64,000 nucleotides of DNA from Hydrogenoanaerobacterium saccharovorans (GTDB lineage Bacteria > Bacillota > Clostridia > Oscillospirales > Ruminococcaceae): the NCBI RefSeq assembly GCF_016901815.1, contig NZ_JACSNR010000011.1, positions 18,472 to 82,471 on the forward strand. Reading direction: 5' to 3'. The notes beneath the pieces were generated by a model. The model did not search any database and was not told the origin of the DNA. It was given only the letters and a program-made list of their open reading frames with translations. This document shows positions 16,311-23,430 of the stretch, piece by piece. Position 1 is the stretch's first letter. Each line of letters opens with the position of its first letter. A program made the translations under genes and the position numbers.

Positions 16311-16339
16311 TTGCTTTTTTCGCGGTTTGGCGGTATAAT
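16311..16339 (+). promoter_or_regulatory. Sigma-A promoter of the antisense RNA
   Basis: TTGCTT (16311-16316) and TATAAT (16334-16339) stand 17 bases apart on the plus strand, against all flanking genes. The start would be near 16345-16347. Just ahead lies a GGCGC-ATG-GCGCC hairpin with a T run (16298-16320), which may stop transcripts coming from the left. Confidence 0.8.
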
Positions 16340-16344
16340 AAAAG

Positions 16345-16410
16345 CGGTAATTTGCACACAATCAAATACCGCTTTTGAGAAGGCAGAGCTCGTCACAGCT
16401 CTGCTTTTTT
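16345..16410 (+). ncRNA. Short antisense RNA opposite the rep leader
   Basis: A transcript of about 65 nt is predicted between the promoter at 16311-16339 and a strong terminator, GCAGAGCT / AGCTCTGC with a 6-base loop (16383-16404) then TTTTTT. The 5' part forms a second hairpin: GCGGTA pairs with TACCGC, extended by TTT/AAA past one bulge (16344-16372). No coding potential. It is fully complementary to the untranslated leader between the gene at 16393 and rep, and to the last codon of the former. Size, two-hairpin shape and place equal the countertranscribed RNAs that limit Rep synthesis in rolling-circle plasmids. That role is inference. Confidence 0.72.
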
Positions 16411-16590
16411 CTTTTGCTCATACCGCTCCACCCGCCGGAGCATCTCCGTCTGCAGGATCTCAGTGAAAAGGATCACTGCTTCCCGGGGTGTCTCAATGCT
16501 GTCTATGTATACCTGTCCTCGCTTGAGGATCACATAGCGATCCCCGGTGTCTGCCAGGGTGATGCCCCGGCACTCGTAGAGAATCCGCAT
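16393..16590 (-). CDS. Small phage protein upstream of rep
   Basis: A 65-residue protein (MRILYECRGITLADTGDRY; IDSIETPREAVILFTEIL) with a Lys/Glu-rich end. No family recognised. Its stop codon lies inside the loop of the antisense RNA terminator. It is 2 bases from the gene upstream and thus in the same operon. Confidence 0.6.
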   Translation of the reverse strand: MRILYECRGITLADTGDRYVILKRGQVYIDSIETPREAVILFTEILQTEMLRRVERYEQKKKAEL

Positions 16591-16592
16591 GA

Positions 16593-16829
16593 CTATCCCC
16601 TCCGTTTCCGCCTGCCCTGCCGCCCGGGTGTCCGGGTCACATGGCAGTTGCGCTTGTCCACCGGCAGGGTGGCGATCACGCCCCGGATGCTGTCGCTGAT
16701 CCGGGCTTTCTGCTCCCGAGTATAGGCCTGTTCAGCGTGGTATTCCGCCAGCCGGCGGGGATAGTCCGGGCAGCTCCCATGGCAGCCGGGGCGGCGCCGG
16801 GGGCAGTCCTTCGGGCAAATCTGAATCAC
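16593..16829 (-). CDS. Cys-rich basic small phage protein
   Basis: A 78-residue protein with four Cys in a tight N-terminal group (CPKDCPRRRPGCHGSCPDY), possibly a zinc knuckle, then a basic helix and a very basic end (GRQGRRKRRG). It may bind nucleic acid. It overlaps the next upstream gene by 4 bases. No known family. Confidence 0.6.
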   Translation of the reverse strand: MIQICPKDCPRRRPGCHGSCPDYPRRLAEYHAEQAYTREQKARISDSIRGVIATLPVDKRNCHVTRTPGRQGRRKRRG

Positions 16830-17020
16830 AGCTTGTCCCTCCTGTATGTAAGGCCGCCCAGCTCGGCACAGACCCCAAAGGCCAGCACCGACAGGAACAT
16901 TCCTGCCACCAGGCCGGGCGAGAGCTTGTCCACCCGCTCAGCGATGCCGGCGAATCCGAACATCGCAACCAGGCTGGCCAGTGTAAGCCACCGGGCGATT
17001 TTTTGTCCTGTGTGTTTCAT
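16826..17020 (-). CDS. Small two-span membrane protein
   Basis: A 64-residue protein with two hydrophobic segments, LTLASLVAMFGFAGIA (about 12-27) and LVAGMFLSVLAFGVCAE (about 37-53), and short basic ends. The ATG at 17020 has GGGAGGAAAAGG in front; longer readings run into the neighbouring gene and lack a site. Function unknown; small membrane proteins in early regions can act in superinfection exclusion, but nothing here shows that. Confidence 0.65.
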   Translation of the reverse strand: MKHTGQKIARWLTLASLVAMFGFAGIAERVDKLSPGLVAGMFLSVLAFGVCAELGGLTYRRDKL

Positions 17021-17036
17021 CGTCCTTTTCCTCCCG

Positions 17037-17258
17037 CTATGCCGGGTTTTGGAGGGCATCCAGCTCGGCTTCCCGTCCGGCGACCCATTCCTTTGCCAGC
17101 ACCTCGTGAACGCTTGCCAGCATGATCCCGGCATCTGCCGGCAGGATCGGCCCAATGTACCGCTCCCCGTTTTTATAGATGAAATAAATGCCGTTCTGCT
17201 CCACCAGCTGAACATCGGCGGTGTAGGTGTGCATCTCGTGCTTCTTGTTCTTTGCCAT
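17037..17258 (-). CDS. Small phage early protein
   Basis: A 73-residue protein beginning MAKNKKHEMHTYTADVQLV with a short beta-hairpin-like FIYKNGERYIGPIL and a helical C-terminus. No family recognised. Its start overlaps the stop of the next gene upstream by one base. Confidence 0.6.
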   Translation of the reverse strand: MAKNKKHEMHTYTADVQLVEQNGIYFIYKNGERYIGPILPADAGIMLASVHEVLAKEWVAGREAELDALQNPA

Positions 17259-17458
17259 TACTGCTTCCCCTCCCCATACTTGCGGCGGATAAATACATCG
17301 TAGATCGCCCGGCGGTCGGGCGGCAGGTTCATGATCGCCCGGACACAGATGTGATACAACTCCTTCTTGCGCCGGGCATTCTCGGCCGGATCATCCGGCA
17401 CCTGGCTTCGGTCAATGACCGCTGTCCCCCAGCGGGTTGTGATGATCTCTTCCTGCAT
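17258..17458 (-). CDS. Small phage early protein
   Basis: A 66-residue protein (MQEEIITTRWGTAVIDRSQ) with a basic helical second half (ENARRKKELYHICVRAI) and charged end. GAGGTGATAAAAA precedes the ATG. A possible TACAAT -10 box lies upstream near 17477, but no good -35. It is the first gene after the terminator that follows cro. Confidence 0.6.
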   Translation of the reverse strand: MQEEIITTRWGTAVIDRSQVPDDPAENARRKKELYHICVRAIMNLPPDRRAIYDVFIRRKYGEGKQ

Positions 17459-17578
17459 TTTTTATCACCTCACTGCATTGTATCGGAATAACGGCTTGTC
17501 CTATGACTGGAATTGCTGCCCAGGCATCTGCCCCCGTCCCGTAAATGAAAACCAGAACTATGAAAAGAGGTACAATGA

Positions 17579-17605
17579 GTAAAAAATATCGGGGGCAGGT
17601 GCCCC
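17579..17605 (-). terminator. Terminator after cro
   Basis: On the minus strand GGGGC-ACCT-GCCCC is followed, after four bases, by ATTTTTT. It lies between cro and the rest of the early genes in a 183-base stretch (17459-17641) with no gene, a place where lambdoid phages keep an early timing terminator. Confidence 0.5.
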
Positions 17606-17641
17606 GGGCAGTAACTGCTTACACCCGCTATGAGATGAGAC

Positions 17642-17836
17642 TTATTCGGTCTTTTCCCGGATCAACTCATCCAAAGCGGCGCGAACTTTCTCTTCGGCAC
17701 CTTTCGGCTCCCGATGTCCGTTCATGATAGCGCTGAGATACTTGGGGTGGATACCAATTTTCTCGGCAAGCTCCTGAGCGGAGATATCATTCAAATGCAT
17801 TTCGCCCAAAACTTCTCCTGTCCATTGTGCAGGCAT
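17642..17836 (-). CDS. Cro-like HTH regulator
   Basis: A 64-residue XRE-type protein. NDISAQELAEKIGIHPKYLSAIMNG is a complete helix-turn-helix (about residues 15-40), followed by one short helix. It is transcribed away from the repressor gene from a shared operator region, the layout of a lysis-lysogeny switch, so it most likely acts like Cro and shuts off repressor synthesis. Confidence 0.8.
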   Translation of the reverse strand: MPAQWTGEVLGEMHLNDISAQELAEKIGIHPKYLSAIMNGHREPKGAEEKVRAALDELIREKTE

Positions 17837-17875
17837 ACGAAGATTACTCCTTTCACCATGTATTTGTTGACTTAT

Positions 17876-18001
17876 GTAATCAATAGGGATATTATTAAAT
17901 TGTCAGTAAAATAAAACCTGAAATGATTACGATTTTCAACCTGAATCAATATTAGCATACATTCGTAATCATTTCAATACATTTTGGTTACTATCGTAAT
18001 C
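17876..18001. promoter_or_regulatory. Operator region with four GATTACGA-type half sites
   Basis: Four related sites lie in the divergent region: GTAATCA (17876-17882), GATTACGA (17925-17932), TCGTAATCA (17963-17971) and TCGTAATC (17994-18001). The second is inverted relative to the others. One site fills the spacer of the leftward promoter and one sits just before the rightward -10 box, so bound repressor or Cro would block either promoter. Confidence 0.75.
17949..17977 (-). promoter_or_regulatory. Leftward early promoter
   Basis: On the minus strand TTGAAA (17972-17977) and TAATAT (17949-17954) stand 17 bases apart. The start near 17942 leaves a leader of about 105 bases before cro. Confidence 0.75.
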
Positions 18002-18012
18002 TTTGTGAATAT

Positions 18013-18022
18013 GTGCTAAAAT
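18013..18022 (+). promoter_or_regulatory. Probable repressor promoter (extended -10)
   Basis: TGCTAAAAT gives an extended -10 box on the plus strand (TAAAAT at 18017-18022) without a good -35, as is common for repressor-maintenance promoters. The start would be about 8 bases before the GTG of the repressor, so the message would be nearly leaderless. Confidence 0.5.
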
Positions 18023-18036
18023 TGAGGATGGTTTTT

Positions 18037-18459
18037 GTGTTCTATGATCGATTTGAAGAATTGTGTAAGCAAAAAGGCGTGAAGCCAGGCCGGGCCTGTA
18101 TTGAAATGGGAGTCAGTCGTTCTCTCGCAGCCAAATGGAAGACCACCAAGACCGACCGGCCCAGCGCCGAGGTTCTGGAAAAGATGTCAAAATACTTCGG
18201 CATCAGTATCGATGAAATACTGGGAAAGCAAAAAGAGTCCTCCCCGAAGGACGGACTCTCTGAAAGGGATAAGCGCGATATTGCACGGGATCTGGAGGCA
18301 TTGATGGCCGATCTGGAGAACAGCGGTGATTTGATGTTTGATGGTGACCCAGCCTCCCCAGAAGCGGTGGACAGCATCCGTAATGCTATGGCTATGGCTT
18401 TGGAATATGCTAAGAAAATCAACAAGGAAAAGTACACCCCGAAAAAGTATAAGAAGTAG
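18037..18459 (+). CDS. Phage repressor, XRE family (CI-like)
   Basis: About 140 residues. It opens MFYDRFEELCKQKGVKPGR if the GTG at 18037 is used, the usual start of this family; an ATG further up (18013) would overlap the promoter. The HTH is KPGRACIEMGVSRSLAAKW (about 16-34), then FGISIDEILG. The C-terminal half is helical and without a LexA-type protease site. Four codons later begins an ImmA-type protease, so induction probably goes through cleavage by ImmA rather than RecA-aided self-cleavage. Confidence 0.85.
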   Translation: MFYDRFEELCKQKGVKPGRACIEMGVSRSLAAKWKTTKTDRPSAEVLEKMSKYFGISIDEILGKQKESSPKDGLSERDKRDIARDLEALMADLENSGDLMFDGDPASPEAVDSIRNAMAMALEYAKKINKEKYTPKKYKK

Positions 18460-18471
18460 GAGACGGTGCGC

Positions 18472-18918
18472 ATGACCATACTGCAGCGGGCTCAGCGGAT
18501 CGCTGAAAAATACGGCACCACTGACCCGCAGGAAATCCTTACTGCTATGCGAATCAAAATCTTTGACGTACCCATGCATGGAGTGCGTGGTATGTATAAG
18601 CAACTGAAACGGAATACTTTCGTCTTTGTGGACAGCGGTCTGAATGACTACGAGCGGCGCTTTGTACTTGGACATGAGCTGGGACATCATCTTTTCCACC
18701 GGGGACAAAACCGGGTGTTCATGGATCGGTGCACTTTACAAGTGACCAGCCGACCCGAGATAGAAGCGGACACCTTCTCAGTATGTCTGATGGCTCCTGA
18801 TCCAGCGGAAGTGCTCTTTGATGGTGAAAGTACAGACCAGCTCGCTGCCCGGCTTGGGGTCAGTACCCGTCTGGCAGAGTTATATCAGTCAGAAGTTTTG
18901 CGATCTTATAGGTACTAA
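18472..18918 (+). CDS. ImmA/IrrE-family metallopeptidase
   Basis: A 148-residue protein with the zinc motif HELGHHLFHRG (about residues 64-74) inside a COG2856-type fold, and EIEADTFSVCLMAPD with the third-ligand Glu. ImmA in ICEBs1 and relatives cleaves the paired repressor. Here it directly follows the repressor gene (12-base gap), the standard pair. The ATG at 18472 (MTILQRAQ) is preferred, next to GGAGACGGTGCGC; an ATG two codons earlier is closer to the site. Confidence 0.85.
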   Translation: MTILQRAQRIAEKYGTTDPQEILTAMRIKIFDVPMHGVRGMYKQLKRNTFVFVDSGLNDYERRFVLGHELGHHLFHRGQNRVFMDRCTLQVTSRPEIEADTFSVCLMAPDPAEVLFDGESTDQLAARLGVSTRLAELYQSEVLRSYRY

Positions 18919-18936
18919 ATGGAGGAATGATATCTT

Positions 18937-20373
18937 ATGGGTTTGAGAGATATATTCAGAATTGGAGAATTTAAGCAGCAGATCCAGGATCTTACCAATC
19001 AGCTTGCCGAACAAAAAGCTCATTTTGATGAGATTGGATTTACAGAATATGAGCAAGTACAGGAAGCCTTGAAACAGGCAAACGAGGAGGTTCTGTCCTG
19101 CAATACAACCCTTGCAGCTCTGCGAGAAGAAATTCAGAATCTGGAGAAGCAGGTAGCCCAGAAAGAGGCCAACCTTCGCACCGTTACAAACAAAATCGCC
19201 AAAAACAAATCCCTGTATGAGGCGACAAAGTATGCCATAGACAACTTCTTCAATGATCCTACAGCATTTGATAACTGTAAGATTTCCCCTCAGATGGAAG
19301 AGGAACTGGAGCTTGTTCCAACAGTCACCTTGCACCTGAACTACATGAATGTGGCAGATTTGCGGAAGGCATTCCGGGCAAACGACAAGCAGATTGAATC
19401 ACTCATGTCCCAGTATGCGGCAAGATACACGACCAAAGCCAACAGGTCAATCTATCAGCTCATGGTTATTGCCCTTCGTGCAGAGCTTCAGAACATTTTG
19501 TCTGAACTGAAATATGAGAAGCTGGATTCAAGCATCGAAAAGCTCAAACTCGTTACTTCCAAGTACCTGTCCATTGCCGGCAGCGGAAACCAAAATATTG
19601 CCGGAACGCTTACCAAGTTCATCGGTGAAATCGAGTATTTGTTTATCAACGCCATTAAGATTGAGTACAACTACTATGTGAAAAAAGAACAGGCCAGACA
19701 GGAACAGCTGGCGATCCGTGAACAAATGCGCCAGGAAGCTGAAGAGCGTAAGGCTCTCGAACTTGAACGAAAGAAAGTTGAAAAAGAGGAAGAAAAGTAC
19801 AAGGGCGAACTGGACAAGGTACAGACACAGCTGTCCAATGCTCAGGACGAAACGGAAATTGAAAAGCTCAATGCCCGCATTCTGGAACTGCAGGAACAGC
19901 TTGCCAATGTCGTTGTGAAGAAAGATGAAATCATCAATCTCCAGAACGGAAAAGCCGGTACAGTTTACATTATCAGCAACCTGGGCAGCTTTGGTGAAAA
20001 TATATTCAAAATCGGTATGACCCGCAGACTTGTCCCGCAGGACCGTGTCAATGAGCTGGGAAATGCCAGCGTGCCTTTCAAGTTCGATGTGCATAGCTTC
20101 ATCTTCTCCGAAGATGCAGTTTCTTTGGAAGGGCGGATTCACTCTCTCTTGGATGCGAAGCGTGTAAACAAGGTAAACCGTCGCAAAGAGTTCTTCAATG
20201 TCTCTCTTGACGAACTGGAGCAAATTGTTCTGGATATTGAACCTACTGCTGAGTTTGTTCGCACAATGGCCGCCGAAGAGTATTATCAGTCGCTTTCGTC
20301 TGACCAGGTGTATACCGATGAGGAATCCACTGATTTTACTGATGATAATGACGAGGATTCCATTGAAGTATAA
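18937..20373 (+). CDS. DUF4041 / T5orf172 domain protein
   Basis: A 478-residue protein. Residues 10-100 and about 235-335 are coiled coils; about 95-235 corresponds to DUF4041; about 339-430 is a T5orf172 domain, a GIY-YIG-like fold, with GTVYIISNLGSFG then IFKIGMTRRLVPQDRV and VSLEGRIHSLLD. The tail (440-478) is strongly acidic. GIY-YIG motif residues (VYI...FKIG, Arg, Glu) are present. It sits in the lysogeny module and is probably expressed in the lysogen, where phages keep accessory or defence genes. Nuclease or DNA-binding activity is inferred; no phenotype is known to me. Confidence 0.85.
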   Translation: MGLRDIFRIGEFKQQIQDLTNQLAEQKAHFDEIGFTEYEQVQEALKQANEEVLSCNTTLAALREEIQNLEKQVAQKEANLRTVTNKIAKNKSLYEATKYAIDNFFNDPTAFDNCKISPQMEEELELVPTVTLHLNYMNVADLRKAFRANDKQIESLMSQYAARYTTKANRSIYQLMVIALRAELQNILSELKYEKLDSSIEKLKLVTSKYLSIAGSGNQNIAGTLTKFIGEIEYLFINAIKIEYNYYVKKEQARQEQLAIREQMRQEAEERKALELERKKVEKEEEKYKGELDKVQTQLSNAQDETEIEKLNARILELQEQLANVVVKKDEIINLQNGKAGTVYIISNLGSFGENIFKIGMTRRLVPQDRVNELGNASVPFKFDVHSFIFSEDAVSLEGRIHSLLDAKRVNKVNRRKEFFNVSLDELEQIVLDIEPTAEFVRTMAAEEYYQSLSSDQVYTDEESTDFTDDNDEDSIEV

Positions 20374-20390
20374 AAATCACTGACAAATAA

Positions 20391-20430
20391 AAAAGCCGCC
20401 TGTCTGCTGCAACAGACAAGCGGCCTTTTA
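20391..20430. terminator. Bidirectional terminator
   Basis: GCCGC-CTGTCTG / CAGACA-AGCGGC forms a long stem (20395-20424) with A run before and T run after, between two convergent genes. Confidence 0.85.
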
Positions 20431-20448
20431 AAAACCAGACTATTTAAA

Positions 20449-21696
20449 TTACTCTTGCGCCAAACACTGCAACAGCTGGTCCAATTGATTGAGATCCAGG
20501 CGGTAATGCTTTTCTCTGCCGACCTGTTCCCGAATCAAAAGCTTTCCATCCTGCAGTTCGCTCAGCCGATTTAGCTGTTTCATCAGAGTAGATACAGAAT
20601 ACTCACAGGCTTCCGCCAGCTCCTGCCGATTGATGCCATCTTCGGAAAACAGACTGACCTGAATTAAAATGAACAGGCAGTCCCTCAGGTTTTCGTCCCA
20701 ATCGGCAAAGGACTCCTGCGCCTCCTGAAGTCTTTTATGATAGTGGTTCATTCGGGCAGCGCGGCGTTCCAGCGCCTCATAAAGGCCCTGCATAGCCTGC
20801 GTGATGATATTGGTAAACATCAGCAGAAAAGGCGTAACATCTCCCCTGCTGCGGGGGTTATTGCAAATCCGAAAGGCCTCTTCATAGATCTTTCGGTTTT
20901 GAAAAATAGGGTAGGAAATGCGATATGCCACAATTGGATGAAACTCCCGAGCCAAAAGATAGCTGCTGATGAAACGGCTCATCCGGCCATTCCCGTCGTA
21001 AAATGGGTGAATGTACCCAAACAGATAGTGAAACAGCCCGATGGCCAGCACCGGGTTGAGCTGGGGGTCTTTCAGCACAGCCAATGCTTCCCGCATTGCC
21101 TGGATGATCTGCTCCTCTGGATAAAGCCCCCTATGGATTTCCCGGTCAAAACTGTCTGTAACGCTGACACTCTCCTTTCGAAACAAAGTGCCATCCGGCA
21201 GGTTTTCCGGTTCGATCTCACTTTTTCCCTCCAGCAGCAGTTCATCATATAAATGCCGGATATCTTCAGGGGTTTCCAGCGGTATTTCTTTTCGGGTCAT
21301 CAGCATACGGTATTTACTTACAATACCGTCAAACCGCTTTTGCGCTCTCTGTTTCTGCCGCAGATTCTCAAGCGATTCCCTTACTTCCCGCCTGCTGCTT
21401 GATACCCCTTCAAACTGGTTGGTGATCACAATTTCCCCAATCAAACTGTGCAGTGTGAAGTTTTGGATCGCCATTTTCGGCAAGCCAAAGTACAGCAGAT
21501 GGATTTTCTGATCCAGCCGATGCAGTTCAATGATCGACTGGTACAATTCCGGAAGCTGCAGGAAAAAGACTGGATACTCCCCGATCTGAAACGGAATGTG
21601 GTAGGAGGAAAAGGGATTTTCTCTGCGTCTGCGCCATTCTTCCTCATATTCGTCTGGGGACTGATAGTATACCTTTGTCAATGGAATATAACTCAT
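20449..21696 (-). CDS. Fic family protein (putative AMP transferase, class II)
   Basis: About 415 residues. The Fic active site is complete: HPFYDGNGRMSR (about residues 228-239) preceded by LFHYLFGYI. In the N-terminal part TNQFEG (about residue 90) fits the inhibitory-helix motif [ST]xxxE[GN], which in class II enzymes blocks ATP binding, so no separate antitoxin is needed. A winged-HTH-like C-terminus follows (LAEACEYSVSTLMKQLNRL). The ATG at 21696 has GAGG at 8 bases; an in-frame ATG at 21720 lacks one. A TATAAT box (21752-21757) lies upstream. The gene points against its phage neighbours and has its own promoter and terminator, like a moron. Confidence 0.88.
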   Translation of the reverse strand: MSYIPLTKVYYQSPDEYEEEWRRRRENPFSSYHIPFQIGEYPVFFLQLPELYQSIIELHRLDQKIHLLYFGLPKMAIQNFTLHSLIGEIVITNQFEGVSSSRREVRESLENLRQKQRAQKRFDGIVSKYRMLMTRKEIPLETPEDIRHLYDELLLEGKSEIEPENLPDGTLFRKESVSVTDSFDREIHRGLYPEEQIIQAMREALAVLKDPQLNPVLAIGLFHYLFGYIHPFYDGNGRMSRFISSYLLAREFHPIVAYRISYPIFQNRKIYEEAFRICNNPRSRGDVTPFLLMFTNIITQAMQGLYEALERRAARMNHYHKRLQEAQESFADWDENLRDCLFILIQVSLFSEDGINRQELAEACEYSVSTLMKQLNRLSELQDGKLLIREQVGREKHYRLDLNQLDQLLQCLAQE

Positions 21697-21811
21697 AGGA
21701 TCAACCTCAGCTTCTATCATGTAAAATTCAGAATTTTTAACTCTTCTTTTTATTATAGTATCATTAAGTGTGTAAAAATACAACATTTTGCACATCAATG
21801 AAAATTCAGTT

Positions 21812-21840
21812 TTGATTTATACGCAAAAAAGCAATATATT
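21812..21840 (+). promoter_or_regulatory. Integrase promoter
   Basis: TTGATT (21812-21817) and TATATT (21835-21840) stand 17 bases apart, about 25 bases before the AGAAAGGAG site of the integrase. The fic promoter runs the other way from the same AT-rich gap. Confidence 0.7.
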
Positions 21841-21870
21841 ACACTTCTTTTTACAGAAAGGAGCTTATCC

Positions 21871-23394
21871 ATGCCCTACTGTATGTATCTGCGCAAGTCC
21901 CGGAAGGACAGCGAAAACCCCAGTTTCACCGATGAGGAGATCCTCTCCCGGCACCAGCAGCTCCTGGAGGAGACTGCCGAGCGGCAGGGGCTTCGGGTAA
22001 CTGCCATCTATCGGGAGATCGTCTCCGGCGACAGCATTGCCGGGCGCCCGGTGATGCAGCGCCTGCTCCGGGAAGTGAGCGCCGGACAATGGGACGGCGT
22101 CCTGGTGGTGGAGATCGAGCGTCTGGCCCGCGGCGACACCGAGGATCAGGGTGCGGTCGCCAAGGCATTCCAGTACAGCGGCACCAAGATTGTCACTCCC
22201 TTGAAAACTTATGACCCGGGCGATGAATTCGATGAGGAGTACTTTGAGTTCGGGCTGTATATGTCCCGCCGGGAGCTCAAGACCATCAACCGCCGTCTGG
22301 TTCGAGGGCGTCAGGCCTCGGCCAAACAGGGAAAGTATGTGGGCAGTGTGGCTCCCTTCGGCTATGAAAAGGCGCCTCTCACCGGACAGAAGGGCTTCAC
22401 CCTGATCCCCAGCCCGGATGCCGCCGTGGTGCAGCTCATCTTCCGGCTGTTTCTCAGCTCGGCGAAAATGGGTACCGGTGACACCGCCACCCAGCTCAAC
22501 CAGATGGGCTACCGCACCCGGCAGGGACATTACTGGTCCGGCTCCACCGTCTGCAAGGTGCTCACCAACCCGGTCTACATGGGCAAGATCAAGATGGGAT
22601 ACCGCCCCAAGATCAAAACCTATGAGGACGGCGTCCAGAAGGTGCTGCGCCCGGTGCGGAAGTTCGGGGAATACACCCTGATCGACGGCCTGCATGAGCC
22701 GCTGGTGAGCGAGGAGGTCTGGCAGAAGGCGGCGGACAAACTCCATGCCTCCACCCTATCCCGGACCGTGTCCAGCCGGACTCCCCAGAACCCCTTTTCC
22801 GGGCTGCTCAAGTGCGCTGTGTGCGGATACGGCATGAAGCGTCAGCAGAACAGCCGGGGCGGGATTGTCTACTGCACAACGCCGAACTGCTCCTGCAAGG
22901 CCAGCGATGTGACCGAAGTGGAAGCGCTGCTGATGCAGGCACTGCGGGAGATCGTGGACAGCTTTGAGGAGGAATACCCCCAGCTTGAAACGCTGGCTGA
23001 TGAGGCCGCAGCGCACCGCAAGAAGCTGGAACACACCCGGCAGGAAATCAGCCGGCTGGAAAAGCAGCTGGGAAACCTCTTTGACCTGTTGGAACAGGGA
23101 ATCTACGACCGGGAGACCTTCGTCAGTCGGCGGCAGCGCCTGGAAGAGCAGCTGGACGATCTGCGCCAGGGCGAACAGGCAACCCAGGAGGAACTCACCG
23201 CCGCCGAGCAGAACCAGCGGCGCATGGCAGAGATGATCCCCAGGATCCAGGAGGTCATTGACGGGTATGGGCTGCTCCAGTCAGTGGTGGAAAAGAACCT
23301 GATGCTCAAATCCATCCTCAGCCGCATCGACTATGACAAGACCGAGCGAAATGTCCCTCCCCGCCTCCATCTGACCCTGCGGTTTGACGGGTGA
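21871..23394 (+). CDS. Large serine recombinase, prophage integrase
   Basis: A 507-residue site-specific recombinase. Residues 1-145 are the resolvase catalytic domain: YLRKSRKDSEN carries the nucleophile Ser10, and VVEIERLARG the conserved Arg patch. Then comes the recombinase domain (about 165-275, with NPVYMGKIKMGYRPK), a zinc ribbon (CAVCGYGM ... YCTTPNC, about 314-340) and a long coiled coil (about 385-450) of the kind that controls direction of integration. It integrates the phage between attP and attB; excision also needs a directionality factor, which I did not find. The gene ends within about 35 bases of the att junction. Confidence 0.95.
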   Translation: MPYCMYLRKSRKDSENPSFTDEEILSRHQQLLEETAERQGLRVTAIYREIVSGDSIAGRPVMQRLLREVSAGQWDGVLVVEIERLARGDTEDQGAVAKAFQYSGTKIVTPLKTYDPGDEFDEEYFEFGLYMSRRELKTINRRLVRGRQASAKQGKYVGSVAPFGYEKAPLTGQKGFTLIPSPDAAVVQLIFRLFLSSAKMGTGDTATQLNQMGYRTRQGHYWSGSTVCKVLTNPVYMGKIKMGYRPKIKTYEDGVQKVLRPVRKFGEYTLIDGLHEPLVSEEVWQKAADKLHASTLSRTVSSRTPQNPFSGLLKCAVCGYGMKRQQNSRGGIVYCTTPNCSCKASDVTEVEALLMQALREIVDSFEEEYPQLETLADEAAAHRKKLEHTRQEISRLEKQLGNLFDLLEQGIYDRETFVSRRQRLEEQLDDLRQGEQATQEELTAAEQNQRRMAEMIPRIQEVIDGYGLLQSVVEKNLMLKSILSRIDYDKTERNVPPRLHLTLRFDG

Positions 23395-23430
23395 TTTTTT
23401 ATGGGGTCAGTTTCATAGATAATCGGACTT
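23395..23430. other. Prophage right attachment junction
   Basis: Right after the integrase stop the sequence changes from phage DNA to the coding frame of a GH18 enzyme. Homology to GH18 resumes at codons for TYEWGYRYG from 23427, so the crossover lies at or just before this position. The exact core cannot be set without the other junction, which is outside the window. Confidence 0.75.

Larger units (their letters stand above)
1..23426. mobile_element. Tailed-phage prophage, right-hand part (left end outside window)
   Basis: The stretch has the modular order of a siphophage-type prophage: integrase, lysogeny genes, divergent operator, early genes, terminase, portal, MuF, scaffold, capsid, connectors. 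Tail, lysis and the far att site must lie left of position 1. The right boundary is placed where phage DNA gives way to the 3' half of a GH18 gene, directly after the integrase. Most genes run leftward; only the integrase, T5orf172, ImmA and repressor genes run rightward. The head, packaging and repressor genes shown appear intact, so excision and replication are plausible, but completeness cannot be judged from this part. Confidence 0.93.

Noticed and set aside
16298..16320. GGCGC-ATG-GCGCC hairpin as terminator of a rightward gene
   Set aside because: No rightward gene lies to its left; it may shield the antisense RNA promoter but cannot be assigned a gene.
16826..17215. Longer version of the small membrane protein (129 residues)
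   Set aside because: The first 65 codons overlap the gene at 17037 in another frame and lack a ribosome site; the shorter form has a good site.
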